Assembly: GCA_037157565.1 (NCBI GenBank)
Contig: JAZHRO010000062.1
Span: 7,998,001 to 8,062,000 of the forward strand
Source of the DNA: Thalassia testudinum
Taxonomy: Eukaryota; Streptophyta; Magnoliopsida; Alismatales; Hydrocharitaceae
DNA length: 64,000 nucleotides
Direction of reading: 5' to 3'
Both the position numbers and the translations under genes were made by a program. Positions 11,970-24,307 of the stretch are shown here, piece after piece. Positions within the stretch are counted from its first letter, which is position 1. Each line of letters opens with the position of its first letter. Below the pieces are notes generated by a model. The model did not search any database. It saw nothing but the letters and a program-made list of their open reading frames with translations, and was not told the origin of the DNA.

Positions 11970-12689
11970 CGCACTCCTTGGAGATTTCAAAGGGGACATC
12001 CTTAGATAGAAGATTAGTCAGGGGGCGTGCAAGTTTCAAGAAATCGGGAATGAATCGACGGTAAAAACTGACATGCCCCAAGAAGGATCGAATGTCTTTG
12101 ACCAGGCTAGGCATAGGGAGTTTGGAAATCAAATTCACCTTGGCTTGATCAACCTGGATGCCTTTTTTAGTGATGAGATGTCCCAGGACAATTCCCTCAG
12201 GTACCATGAAGTGGCTCTTTTCCTAGGAAAGAACCAAGTTCACATCGATGCACCACCTGAGGATTTAGACCAAGTGTAGGAGGCAATCATCAAATGATTC
12301 ACCAAATACCAAGAAGTCATCCATGAAGACTTCAAGGTATTCACCTCCCATATCTGAGAATATGGCAAGCATGCACCGCTGAAAAGTAGTGGGTGCATTG
12401 CAAAGATCAAATGGCATCCTTCGGAATGTGTATGTTTTGAAGGGGCAGGTGAAGGTGATCTTCTCTTGGTCCTCAGGATGGACTGCAACCTGATTGTAAT
12501 CGGAGTACAGTCCAAAAAGCAGAAGAATCGATTTCCCGCTAATTTCTCGAGAATCTGATCAATGAACGGTAGTGGGAAATGATCCTTCTTCGTGGAGGAA
12601 TTGCTTCTTCTATAATCAACGTAGACTCTCCACGAGTTTGCTATACGGGTCAGTATGGTTTCTCTGGTTTCAGTCGTGATGACGATGAG
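11970..12689 (-). pseudogene. Reverse transcriptase core of Athila copy G-left
   Basis: The minus strand encodes, in several frames, KKDHFPLPFIDQILEKLAGN, FLD, the FMDDF catalytic site (around 12310-12325), GIVLGHLITKKGIQVD and SFLGHVSFYRRFIPDF. Frame changes after FLD and stops show it is dead. It is bounded on the left by element C and on the right by a solo LTR; pol continues at 3397 and 14207 respectively. The homologous region of G-right lies at 50680-51370. Confidence 0.85.
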
Positions 12690-14206
12690 TGATGAGTCCA
12701 TTTTAATGGACTAATGTTACGCCTAAGTAACTCTCTTTTAACATTTTAGGTTTGTTAATAACTACACTAAGTTATAGAATAATTGTATGCATCATGATTT
12801 AATTTTATAACATTCTATAACTTAATGTGTAATGATTATGTTCTTTTTATGTGCAGGAAGAATATTTGGCAAAATAACAAGGAGGTGAGGGGAAATTTTC
12901 CTTTCTAACAAAACGATGCATCCTCCGGCCAGCTGCAACTCTCCCCTCAACGCCTACCGGTCAAAAATAGCTAAGGGATTTGAAAATCCCTTAAATGACG
13001 CACGTGGGGAAAGAGGAGTTAAAAAGGAGGCGGAGAAAGGAGCAGAGAAGATCCATCTTCCCCCTTACGGGGAACTACCCAGTGTGCACTGTGGACCAGG
13101 ATCTGCATCTTCTTTGCGTGCACATCTCCAGCCGCTTCTCCAATCCAAGCACACTGCCCACCTCTGCAGACCTACACCACTAGCGTTTCCCCTCCCACGC
13201 TGCAAGCACTCGCGCCATCATCTCTGCCTACTCCAGTGCACACCACCTGCACCCCCCTTCAAGCATCGCCCTCACAGCACCCGCGCCTCTGCAAACGCCT
13301 GCAGGCATCCACTCGCGCCCCACTCCACCACCCTCACCCCTACAAGCACCTGCAGGCATCCGCTCACGCCCCACACCAGTGCCTCCCCGCAAGCGCGCGC
13401 CCCTGCAAGCGCCTGCAATCGTCCGCCCGCCATCACCGTAGGCCTGTGCAGTCTCCCGCTCCGCTTCACCCAGCGCCTCAAGTGTTGCACCTCCACGCAT
13501 GCCTACGCGCACTGCAGAGCGCCCGCAAGCCAAGTCTTCACGTCTCCATGCCATCTGCAGCACGCGCGACAGCAGCAGCCTGTCCACCGTCAGCATTTCT
13601 CCTCTGCCGGCTGGCTGCCTCCATCGGATAGGCCTCATCCTCGCCGACCTCCCTAGCACGTCCATCGCCCGCCGGTGCTCTCTCTCTCTCGTGAGGAGGA
13701 GAGAGAGAAAATGCTCTGTTTTGAATTCAATTAAAATTTACATTCACTGCCATTGCCACCAGAATTTGATTTTTATTTATTATTATTATATTATGGCAAA
13801 ATTATGCATGCACACTCATATTCTCTGGTAATTGCACATTAATGATATTCACCTATTTCAAGATTGGTTTTGGGCTTAACCTATGCACTAATTTTCTCTA
13901 GTACACGTCATGTGAAAATTACGTAAAATCATCATAGATTTATTGAAATTTCAGTGAGAGAAAACTGCACATATACCCTTATCTTTTTAAGTTATTGTGA
14001 ATCTACTTTCCATCACATTTTATGTCAGATTTGAATAGAGATTTCACAATTTACCAAAAGAATATAAAATAATCAAGAGTTTATTGCATAATTGCCTTCT
14101 TGTGGACACAACCCGCTCTTCTATGAGTGGTTATTTTTATTTTTGATTAGTCAATTTTTCCACCACTTAAATACTACAATGCAAAGAGGAAAGTCGACTC
14201 TTTCAG
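12690..14206 (+). mobile_element. Solo D-type LTR inserted in G-left reverse transcriptase
   Basis: Begins TGATGAGTCCATTTTAATGG and ends GACTCTTTCA, 1,517 bp. It is flanked by ATGAG (12685-12689) and GTGAG (14207-14211), a 5-bp duplication with one change. Deleting it restores the G-right sequence at 51370-51385. There is no internal region, so it is a solo LTR left by LTR-LTR recombination. It carries a CpG-rich segment (12930-13690), whose long ORFs in several frames are composition artefacts, and the U5 block near 14090-14115. Orientation is opposite to the full element D. Confidence 0.9.
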
Positions 14207-15350
14207 TGAGCCCTACCTTCTTAGGCACAACTTGGATTGGGCTCACCCACCGACTGTTAGAGATCGGGTAGATGATCCCTGCATGTAACCACTTGATGAT
14301 CTCCTTTTTCATGACATCCTACAGATTTGGATTTAGGCGTCTCTGCATTTCACGAAATGGTCATGAGCCTTCTTCAGTGTAGATGTGATGTGTGCAGTAT
14401 GAAGGGCTGATACTAGTCAGATCATCGAGAGTCCAACTAATGGCTCTTCGATGCTGCTGGAGAATAGAAATGAGGCGTGTTTCCTAATCAGGTGTGAGCT
14501 GGGAGTTGATAATCATAGGAAACGTCTGATTGGAACCCATAAAAACGTATTGAGATGATTGAGAAAAGGCTTTAATTCCATAACTGGGTTGTCAACAGCA
14601 GCGGGTGGTTCAGGGTGATGTCAGGAGCAAAGGAAGGAGCTATGGGTGTGTCTAGGTTGAGTTTGGGCTCTTCTAATTGCGGGTTTTGATCCTCTTGTGG
14701 TTGATCAGAAATAGTCGGGTTTTCCTCGATAAAGTCATCAACCACAACTTCGATATTGCAAATCTGTTCTATGACTCCGCAATTAATTCCTTTTTAGGCC
14801 TTAAAGATGTCGATCTTTAGTGTCTTGCTCCCAAATTTTAATTCAATTTGGCCCTCCTCACAATTGATATTGGCCCTAGCAATGGCCAGAAAGGGTCTCC
14901 CTAGTATGATCGGTGTATTCTTTACATTCTCAGGAGCATCCATGTCTAAGACAATAAAATCCACTGGAAAATAGAAATCATGTACCCTAACTATGACATC
15001 CTCGAGATTTCTTTTTGGTGACTTAATTAATTGGTCGGCTAGTTGTAAAGTCATTACTATCAGTTTATGCTCGAATTCCTCGAAGTAGTCTAGTAGTGAT
15101 GTAGGTATCAAATTTATGGAGGCTCCTAAGTCTAATAAAGCTCGATCAAATTGTATATCACTGATTTCACAAGAGATCAGAGGGGTGCCTGGGTCTTTTG
15201 CCTTAGGTGGGAGTTTGCTTAAAATGACGAAGCTGGCTTACTCCAATAGTACGATCAAACCTTTGGTTCATGGCTTACACTTAGGTGTACACACGTCTTT
15301 CAAAAATCGTGCGTAAGCCGGTACGTAGTGTATTACATCCATCAAGGGAA
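14207..15350 (-). pseudogene. Protease and reverse transcriptase N-terminus, G-left
   Basis: The open stretch 14794-15111 encodes an aspartic protease-like segment with LADQLIKSPKRNLEDVIVRV, FYFPVDFIVLDM and IILGRPFLAIARANI. The DLGAS active-site region lies just upstream (about 15120-15180) and is out of this frame. Toward 14207 the sequence encodes the start of reverse transcriptase (a WVSPIQVVPKK-like block). G-right has the same order at 51376-52423. Frame breaks make it non-functional. Confidence 0.8.
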
Positions 15351-16776
15351 TGCTTATATGGACCTGCTCAAAGAGCTTAATGAGGTGGTCCTCAGGTGCC
15401 ACGGTTTTGGTTATCCTTTTTCCCTTGGTCAAGGCCTTAGGAAATGGAACCTTAGATGGTTCCTCTAGAATGGGTCCAGGTTCTTGATCTGGGACATGGG
15501 TATCCTAGATGACTATCCTAGGGTTAGGGTTTGTATTGCCAGGCTGGGAGTGGCTTGGATAAGGTGGGTCCTATGTTGTTTTGCCACTATGGGAAGTAAC
15601 AGAATTCAATCCTGCCTGGTTCTAGTTTGGTGTGGGTAAAAGGGGTGCTTGCTACTGGTAACCCGCATATGATGTCGTAGCCTCCATCCCATCGGGTAAT
15701 GGAGTAGAAGGGGCCTGATAAACAAAGTGAGCTTGGCCCTGATTTAGGTTCATAACGCTCCTCTGGTTCGGCACGTTATTCGAATTAGGCAGAGGTTGTG
15801 AAGGAAGTACACCAGGTTGGCGAGGATTTGCCATCTGGGAAAGTTGATTACGAACCTCTATGATCTCATCTCTGTGCTATTTTTGCATAGCCGCATTCGT
15901 CTTCTGAATGTCAACCAGAGTCTGAAGGATAAGAGTCATTTGATCTGTATGAGTCGACCCAAATTGATAAGTTGGGTTAGGCCGAGGCTGAGGCGGCAGA
16001 TATGGACAAGGAGATTGTGGTCGGAGTTGATATTGCGGTCTCTAGTTTTGATTATTTCCTGACCACATGAAATTAGGATGATTATGTCATCCAGGGTTGT
16101 ACGTGTTTGAGAATGGATCATTCTGAATGGTATTGAGGTCCTCGCAGGTCTGAGGAATCTCAGAAAAGTCAGAATACAAGGGTTCAGAGTTCCCCCAACT
16201 AGAGTAGGTGGGTCCAGGGTTTCCTCCGAAACCAAAGTCAGACGAGGGTGGATACGGGTCCATCCCCTGAGAAGGTCGGTGATAGATGTTGTGCACAACC
16301 TCCCTACCAGAGGGTGGTTGCGCGAACGAGTTTTGTGCAAAGGTGGCTCGCTGCAAGTGTCGAGTTAGCTCATCCACCTTCTTCTCAATAATAGAGACCT
16401 TGTCCAGATGACTGGCCATCCGTTCCAAGTCAACGGAAGAGGATAGGCCCTGCGTCTCATGTGCTCCCTTTTGGGTTCGTCAATGCACGAGCATTCGTCC
16501 GGTCAAACATGCCCATGGATTCATTATTGATGGAGTTCTCGCACATGTTCTCGAGAATCTCCCACACGGTGTCTTCGTGTTGACCCATGATATTTCCTCC
16601 GCAAGTCACATTGATGAATAATTGAATATCCTCACGGAGTCCCTGATAAAAAGACTGGACTTGTTCCCATTTAGGAACTCTGTGGTGGGGGCACTTTCGC
16701 ATGAGATCCAGAAAACGATCCCATGCCTCGTGAAGTGATTCTCCTGCTTGCTGTCTGAAATGTGTGATCTGGTGCC
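15351..16776 (-). pseudogene. gag C-terminal two thirds, G-left
   Basis: Open stretches 15652-15834, 16087-16428 and 16457-16840 carry gag features: a QAGESLHEAWDRFLDLMRKC segment (capsid domain of Retrotrans_gag type), a short heptad region KVSIIEKKVDELTRHLQRA, and a Pro/Gln/Asn-rich tail. No CCHC zinc knuckle is visible, unlike the gag of element D. The right end is cut at 16776 by solo LTR A2. The missing N-terminal part continues at 19555. Confidence 0.8.
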
Positions 16777-19554
16777 TGTTGGGAGCACTTGATCGTGTTT
16801 TAAGAACGTCGCGTTGTAGTATAGTCGAAGAAGCATTCAAAACAAATATAATTTTATTACTTGAATTTAAAGTCCGAGGTCAAACACAGGGAGCAAATTA
16901 AGGTTTAGAAATCAAGATCACAACTTGAGAATTTAAAAGAATATAATATGCAATAAGATCAATGTTATAGTGCAAAAAGATAGGAATAAACTAAAAGAAC
17001 CAATGTATGTTAATTGCACTCAAAATTGGACGTCTAATTTGTGAATCAAATGCCTTAAAATGCTTATGCTACAGTGCTTGGTCTCTTTTCTTTCTTCTGC
17101 TTCTTCTCCTCTTCTTCTTTCTCTATTTCTGCCTTTGTCTTCAATCTTCTTCTTTATCTTCCTTCTTCTCTATTCTCAGGCAGCTCCTTCCTTCTTCTTC
17201 TTTGCCTTTCTTCTTTCCTCTTCTTTTGATTTTGGCTTCAGCTTCCTTGCCTTAGCTTTTCTTTCTCTGCCTTCCTTGCCTTCCTCTCTTTGGCTTTGGT
17301 TTTGGCTTCTTCCTTCTGCTGCAGTCCTTCTTCCTTTCTCTTCTGACTTCGGCCTTCTCCATCTTCTTCCTTGGTTTCAGCCCTTAGCCTTCTCCTTCTT
17401 CTTCTCTTCGGCCTACAGAGCAAAACCTACACCCTACCCGTGCGAGCTCTCTTCTTTCTTTTCTCTCTTAGGTTCGCTCTCCCAAAGCCATAACTTCTCA
17501 GGTAATCAGGTCGGATACGCACCCAGGACTAGGCCCATCGGCGTGCGGTGGTGGGCGAGGTGTGCAGTCAGGGTGGGTCACCAAGTATGTGGGGTGTGAT
17601 CGCAGACGAGGCGTCGGGTTGGGGGGTAGAGAGGGAGCTCACCCCGTGAGTTGGAGGCAATAAGCCCAATGTAGAAAATCAATTTATGCAGGTGCGGTGC
17701 TCCAACTCTTTTCGAGGTGGGACTAACTTCCCACCCTCTTTCACGCGTGCCTGCAGCCGAGTGTCTTCGTTCGATTGCAGCTGCGGCTTTAGCCTTCGAC
17801 ACCAATTGGATGCCTGGAGATGTTAGCGAAGGCTCTCTCCACGCGACCTGGGACTGTGTCCTGGAGTAGGCACAACCTAGAGCAGCTTGCAAGCAAGCTT
17901 CCAGTTGCACGTCAATGGTGGCGAGTGTCTGGATCTGAAATCACACAAACGATCTCGCAGCCACGTTAAAAGGCTCAAGGAGCTTCTCCAAGTTGTGGCG
18001 AATGTGCAGAGGTGGTCAGCATGGCGTGGGACCACCTGAGCGAGCATGCCTAGGGCACACTGCGGTCGTGTGTGTGGGTGTGTTCGGGGGCTCTTTTGGG
18101 TGAGTGGCGGAGTGTTGTGAGTAGGGAGGTTATGATCAGTGAGTCAGGGTGGTGCTTAAGAACCAGTCGGCGAGGAGGGAGGTGGAGCAAACTCGCCGGA
18201 GTGGTGGCCAGAGGTGAAGGGGATGATGGTGGTGGAGTGCTGGAAAGGTCGTTTGAGGGTAACAAAGAGGAGGAGAGGGAGTAGGTGAGAGGACTTATCT
18301 AGCAGTGAAGAGATGAAGGGGGAGGCAGGGATGGCATCAAGCTCGTATCGCTGATGCCAGAGACGAAGATGCTCAATGAGGGTGGTCGGCGAGGACAAAG
18401 GGGAGGCAGGAGCGTCGGCGAGTGCTGCGCGATGCGGATGAGCGAGAGGAAGAGGAACTTGCCATCGGTATTGTGGCTAGGCAATGAGGGAGAGTGGGAG
18501 AGGTCACTGGAGCTTGATGAGCAAGTCGGTCGAAGGAGGAGAGATGAAATTGAGGGGGTTCTCCAGCTGATTTCAAGCTTAGGAGATGCGGGGTGAATTG
18601 GGATCTCTTAAATAGGCCCTCGAGGTCAAGTCTGTGCTTGGAAGCCAAGCTTCCAAGTAAGGGAAGTTCACCGGTAATGGAAAATCAAGAGAGACCCAAA
18701 TCTCTTACGTGTTTGCCTGAGAGATTGGGTACCAAATAGGGCTTCTAATTGGGTTCACACTGGAGGAGATTTCTCAGATAATCTCCCTTTCAATTTTGAA
18801 GGGGATTCTCTGAGGGATTAGGGAGAAATTACCCTTTCAAGTTTGCCAGAGTAGGATTCCCTCTGCTATATTGGTGGAGGGACCTAATTACAAAGAAAGA
18901 AGAAGAAGCTAGAGGGTCAATTGTAAGGGTTTTTGAAAGATAGGGGTAGAAATGTAATTGGGTCAGACCTGTTTGCAAAGTGGGTCAAGATGAGTTACCC
19001 TTAGGTCCAAATTTTGGTACAAACCTAATTTGGACCTAAGGAATCCAATGGTGAGGTTGGATTTTGGGCTTGACCACATTTGATTGGGCAATTTATGCAA
19101 AAACCTAATTTAGGGTAAACATTTGTCTGAGACCCCATTTTAGGTCAAAATAAGTTCCAATGGCCAAATTGAAGGTTCTAAATCCTAGAGAATATTTTTA
19201 TATGATTTTTAGAGGGTTTAGGTGAATTTTATCCTGACCAAAACCTTGTTAAATCAAGTGGGTCTATTTTAGGGTTATAAGAAGTCATTTAATTCCCAGA
19301 ATTCACACGAACCCTTTTCTATTTGAACCAACCCACCTTTTATCTTGTTAAGACCATTTGACTTGTGTTTGGCCCTTGAGAAAATCCAATGTTGTACAGT
19401 AATGGTAAAATTGCAATTTTACCCATTATTTCTTACTTTTCTCTCAAAAAGGTTATTCAATGAATTAGGACCTCCAATTGATTATGTAGGAGCTTTTCTT
19501 CTCTTTTATGGGTCAAAAATGAGCTAGTTAGGGCTCATGATAGGGTTCCCATCA
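16777..19554 (-). mobile_element. Solo A-type LTR (A2) inserted in G-left gag
   Basis: The + strand begins TGTTGGGAGCACTTG and ends AGGGTTCCCATCA, 2,778 bp, flanked on both sides by GTGCC (16772-16776 and 19555-19559). G-right has the uninterrupted sequence at about 53950. It contains the U5 block (16878-16897), a polypyrimidine tract (17060-17430), a gag-unrelated conserved block around 17510-17750, and a TATA-like CTTAAATAGG (18607-18616, transcript on the minus strand). ORFs such as 17060-17599 only reflect TTC/CTT repeats. Confidence 0.9.
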
Positions 19555-20004
19555 GTGCCGTAAAGCATTTGATCGACCAACAAGGAAGAACTTTCTTAAA
19601 AACTCATATTGAAGTTCCGCCCAGGTGTTGATTGGATGCATTTGGGTTTGATACCAGTGAGCAGGTTTATCCATGAGAGAAAAGAACATTTTCATGAGTA
19701 GAACATCCCGATTTTGAGCTTCTGACTCGAAGGTCTGGGCCAGATGCTTGAGTTGCTTGATATACTAGAAAGGATCTTCGGAATTACGCCCACAGAATTT
19801 GGGAATGGCATGAATCATGTTGGGCTTGAGTTCAATGTCGGGACCTCCATCGGGGATTTATACTCAAGGTTCGATTGCCACCGCAGCGGGATTGTAGTGA
19901 TCTCACATCATTGGACGCTGCAATGGGTTCACCAAGGCTTGGAATAGATCATTGAGTCACTAAAGTTGATTTTCAAGATTATTTTCTTCTACTGGTTGTG
20001 CCAT
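19555..20004 (-). pseudogene. gag N-terminus, G-left
   Basis: The likely start is the ATG at 20002-20004 (MAQPVEENN), also present in G-right at 54398-54400. Downstream, in broken frames, a block ELKPNMIHAIPKFWG-like precedes the capsid region and is followed by the A2 insertion. A longer open stretch to 20202 reads into the leader and is probably not translated as such. Confidence 0.7.
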
Positions 20005-20362
20005 GATGATGGATGAAGGAGAATTAGGTTCAGATGAATCAGAAGACATATCGATTGGATTGGGTTGTTGCACAAACAAGGAGGTTGAGGCTTGGCCTCG
20101 GCGGGAATGAGTAGCTAAAGGAGGCCTCAAGGATGGTCTTAGAGACCTCCTCCCGAACATGCACCGATGGAGTAGAAGAGAGGTAGAATCTAATGGACCC
20201 AATCAAGACACCCAAAAGATTTTGGATGACTATAGGGGTTCGAGGTGGATGATACCCCTTAATCAGAAAGCTATCCACCTGAGAATTACCTAGGTAGCTA
20301 GAGAGGGAGAGTCCCGCAAAGACCCTTGCATGGTAGAGCGCCCCTAAGGGTTATAGAGTTTC
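20005..20362 (-). other. Leader of G-left, gag-proximal part
   Basis: Homologous to 54401-54750 of G-right and to 58510-58690 of the level-1 element read on the + strand. It is cut at 20362 by solo LTR A3 and resumes at 36052, with GTTTC duplicated. Confidence 0.75.
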
Positions 20363-20965
20363 TGTTAACACGACGAAATCGAGTTTTAAAATAAAGCATT
20401 GTAATATAGCCGAAATCTCTTTGAAAACAAATATATTTTATTACTCGAAAAAGTTCTGAGGTCGAACACAGGGAGCACTATGGGAATTTAAAGCTCAAGA
20501 TCACAATTTAAAGTAAAAGAATTTGCAATAATAACATGATCAAGGTGCAAAATGATGGGAGTAAAATGGTGATTTAGATCACCAAATACTCCTACAATAT
20601 CAACTAAGGAACTCAATGTATATGTATGCAATCAAACCAAATCATCATCTGATTATGAAATCAGGCCACTTAAACTTCTATTTTTCTTCTTCTTTTCTTC
20701 TACTTCTCTTCCTCTTCTTCTTGTGCGGCTCCTCTTCTTCTTCTTTTTTCTGCTTTGGCTTCTTAATCCTTCTCCTTCTTCCTTCTACACATAGGGGAGG
20801 GGCTTCTTGAATTGGCTAAGTGTTAACCAGACTCTCCTAAGAGCAAAACCCTCCCCCTACCCTGCATGCAAGCTCTCCTTCCCTTTCTCTCTTAGGCTCT
20901 GCCCTCCTAGGGCCTCTGTAAGGATGTCGGGTTATCGGATCGTATGCACCCAGGTCCAGGCTCAC

Positions 20966-22623
20966 TGAAAAGTCAACTATGAGTTGTAGTATTTAAGTGG
21001 TGGAAAAATCGACTAATCAACAAAAAAAAAATAACCACTCACAGAAGAGCGGGTCGTGTCCATAGGGAGGCAATTATGTAATAAACTCTCAATTATTTTG
21101 TCTTCTTTCGATTAAGTGCGAAATCCCTAGTCAAATCCGACATAAAATGTGAAGGAAAGAAGATTCACAATAATTCAAAAATATAAGGGTATATGTGCAA
21201 TTTTCCCTCACTCAAATCTCCAATAAATATATGATGATTTTATGTAATTTTCAATTGACATATACTAGAGAAAGTTGGTGCACATGTTAATCCCAAAACC
21301 AATCTTGAAACAGGTGAATATCAATAACGTGCAGTTATCAGAAAGTATGAGTGTGCATTCGCAATTTCGCCACAATAAAATAATAATAAATCAAAAATCA
21401 AGTGTTGGGAATGGCAGCAAATGTAATTTTTAATTGAATGAAAAACAGAGCATTTGCTCTCTCTCTTGCTCGTGTGAGGGAAGGAGCGTCGGCGGGGCTG
21501 TCAATACGCAAGGGATGTTGGCGAAGATGAGGCCTATCCGATGGAGGTTGCAGCGTCAACGGAGATGACCGAAGGTGGCCAGCAGACGGAGGAGAAGAAC
21601 GTCGGAGGAGGCGAACCTGTGGGGCAGCGCCTGCAGTGAAGGGTGCTGGAGGACGGGTACGGTGCGGTGCCTGCGGCTGTGCAGTGCCTGCGAAGCGAGG
21701 GGGCACTGTGGTGTCTACGGGTGTGGGCTTGGCAGTGGTGAAGGTGCGTAGCTCCATCGGCGCGGCTGGAGATGGGTGTTGGATGCTTGCGGGTGTGTGG
21801 GTGGGTGCTTGCAGAAGAGCGCGCGCTTGCGGGCACGGGTGGTGCGTACAGGTAGAGTGCCTACGGTGGCGACTAGAGATGAGCAGTGGAGGAGCGTGCG
21901 ACTGGAGGGTGAAGGTGGGTAGTGCAAGAGACAGGTGCTGGCGTGCGGTTCTGAAGGCAGGCGCTGGAGAAGGGCACGCCTGCGGGAGCGGGCAAGGTGG
22001 AGCGGGCACCTGGTGGTGCTGGTACGGTGGTGAGCCTGAAGGCGGTGGAGGCTAAGGCGTGGGCCTGGTGGCAGGCAGAGTGCCTGTGGGGGTGCGGGCG
22101 CTATGCGGGATGGGGCACTGGCTGGAACGGCTGGGCGCTTGTGTGATGACTGGAGAGGCGGCTGGAGATGGGTGCGCACCTGCGAGCACGGAAGGCGGTT
22201 TGGTGCACAGTGCACACGAGTTACACCGTCCTTGGATGATCCCGCCCCTCCTCTCCTTTCTCCGCCTCCTCTTAACTCCTCTCCTTCACCCTTCCAGGGA
22301 TTTTCAAAAATCCTTTCTAAATATGGCCTCGGTTGTTGAGAGAGGGCGGCAGAAGATTTGATAAATGTGCGGTAGGAGTTGCGGTTGGCACCGAATATGT
22401 GTTGGGGAAATTTATTCCCCCCTTGTTCTTTCCAAATATTATTCCTGCAATCATAAAAACGTAACATCATTACATATTAAGTTATACAATACTATAAAAT
22501 AGATGTAAACTTAAATCATGATGCATGCAAACATTCTATAACTTAATGTAGTTATTAACAAGCCTAAAAGGTACAATTAAAGTTTCTTAGGTATAATATT
22601 AGTCCATTAAAATGGACTCATCA
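20966..22623 (-). repeat. D-type 3' LTR
   Basis: TGAAAAGTCAACT...ATGGACTCATCA on the + strand, 1,658 bp. U5 block at 21051-21075, CpG-rich block 21470-22300, and a perfect 8-bp stem AGTCCATT/AATGGACT at the LTR terminus (22601-22618). Long ORFs in the GC-rich block occur on both strands and are not genes. Confidence 0.92.
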
Positions 22624-22661
22624 AATACCCCCATGCCTAAGATTTGCTAGTCCCTAGCAAA
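22624..22661 (-). promoter_or_regulatory. Polypurine tract and adjacent stem-loop, element D
   Basis: In transcript sense GGCATGGGGGTATT directly precedes the LTR. The stem TTTGCTA (22643-22649) and TAGCAAA (22655-22661) encloses a GTCCC loop. Confidence 0.85.
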
Positions 22662-24260
22662 AATGAAATATAATAGAAGTAATAAGAAGATTTCTTCTTT
22701 TCTTATTTCAAAACTTTAGAGATCCAGACAAATGTGAAGTGATGATATCCTCAGTAACAGATCCAAGTGAAAAAGCCAATTAGCAGTGGGAGTTTGTACT
22801 TCACCCTTGGTAAATATTGCTGTCGAGATAGGCAACTACTTCCCTCAGAGATAAAGCAGAGGATAATCTGTAATTTGACCCTTGGCATTTGGCTTAGGTA
22901 GGAGATATCAAGTTGAATGGATTTGTATTTGATGGCACACACTCATCTGGTGCTACGTATAGTCTAGTACTACAGACTCTAGATCTCTAGGCTATTAGAC
23001 AAGTCAACTCTGAGAGAGGCTACACAACTGTGCTCTCTTGATGTTCCTTGGCACTCCCTCTTTTCCTTCTTTCTGAGATCACAAATCTCGCTAGATTTAG
23101 AAATTGTACTCACTATTTTGTGGCCTCACATGGCATCCACACTTCAATTAAAGCCCTAATAACTCTACAACTAAGTTAGAGTCCTCAACCAATATTCGGG
23201 CAATCAGAAATACTAAAAGGTAGGTATGGGTCATATTTGGTGGAACACGATAGGTGTTCTGTTGCCTCAAAAATAATGTTACATTATAACTTGGACCCTT
23301 TTTTTTTGCAATATAAATATTTCTTCTTTTTCTGTTTCTTCTTTCTCTTCTTCTTTTCTTTTCTCTCTCTCTTCATTTTTTTTTTATAATATAAATCAAC
23401 ATAATACGACACAGACTTTTATTTATGAGGCATTATTTGGAATGATGATGGTCAAGAGGATATTATGTGGCTTATTTGGTGGAAGTGCCTATTCTCGGCA
23501 CTGGGAAGGAATGGATAGGATAGGCGTATTTCTAACCTTTGACACTATTACCCTCCTTTAGCCGAGGGCTCTATGAAGGACAGTCGTAACCATCCACCAT
23601 GGTCATAGCTTTATTAAGACCCCTTCTCTGTGTATCTGCCTTATTTGGTGACTCTCAGGAATTCACACAAAGTACGCACACAGGAACAGAGTGAGAAAAA
23701 CTATGCCTAACTCTGAAGTATCATTATCTAATTGTCCAAAACTTAAGAGTCCTTACACTAGACTTATTGCACCAGTAATCTCTCTACAAATATGAGATGG
23801 ATCTACTAGAAGATAGTATGCTTGACTCCCTATGAACTATCCAAGGGTTTAGTAGACTACAAATGCTTATTGGTTTTCTTCAAGGATCCATTACCAAGTC
23901 TACGTGCACGTGAAATAAATGTACTGGATTCAAAACTTAAGAAATAATTCAAGAAAAACCTCCAATGACAAAGGTATTCTGCTAGGGACTAACCCATTCA
24001 GCTCAAGAAAAGAGATTTTTTTTTTTTGATATATAAATATGTATGCAAATATTTATAAATGCTATAAATATTCTCAGGTTATACCCCCCAATGCCTAAGA
24101 CTGACAATGTCCCCATTGGAAAAATGCAGACATAGAAGAATATCACCTGAGGAGGAGAGTGGGAGGAGCTAAGGCTCCTCAAGCAGAAGTGCGTCCAAAA
24201 CCTAGCCATCAGAAAGAGTAATATACAGTTTAAGTCATTGGCCATTTACCTTAAAGCTCG
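22662..24260 (-). other. 3' non-coding region of element D
   Basis: 1.6 kb without a supported ORF. Athila elements often carry an envelope-like ORF here; none is visible. It is homologous to the 3' region of element C. A T10 run lies at 24008-24020 and pyrimidine runs at 23300-23390. Confidence 0.7.
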
Positions 24261-24307
24261 CACCTGAAATTGGGTTCCGAATCTCTACAGCTCCATGAAG
24301 GAAAGTA

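Noticed and set aside
13228..13665. Overlapping Ala/Pro/Arg-rich ORFs on both strands (also 21398-22470, 28860-29375, 38849-39368, 44846-45365, 62760-63742)
   Set aside because: All fall in CpG-rich LTR blocks. High GC content removes stop codons in every frame; several frames are open at once.
17060..17599. Leu/Phe/Ser-rich ORF resembling a membrane protein (also 20616-20810, 37177-37463, 55851-56308, 60096-60493)
   Set aside because: Produced by CTT/TTC repeat tracts of A-type LTRs, not by a conserved protein.
22662..24260. Possible envelope-like ORF between integrase and 3' LTR of D and G
   Set aside because: Athila relatives can carry one, but neither 22662-24260 nor 47264-48923 has a long ORF or a signal/membrane pattern.
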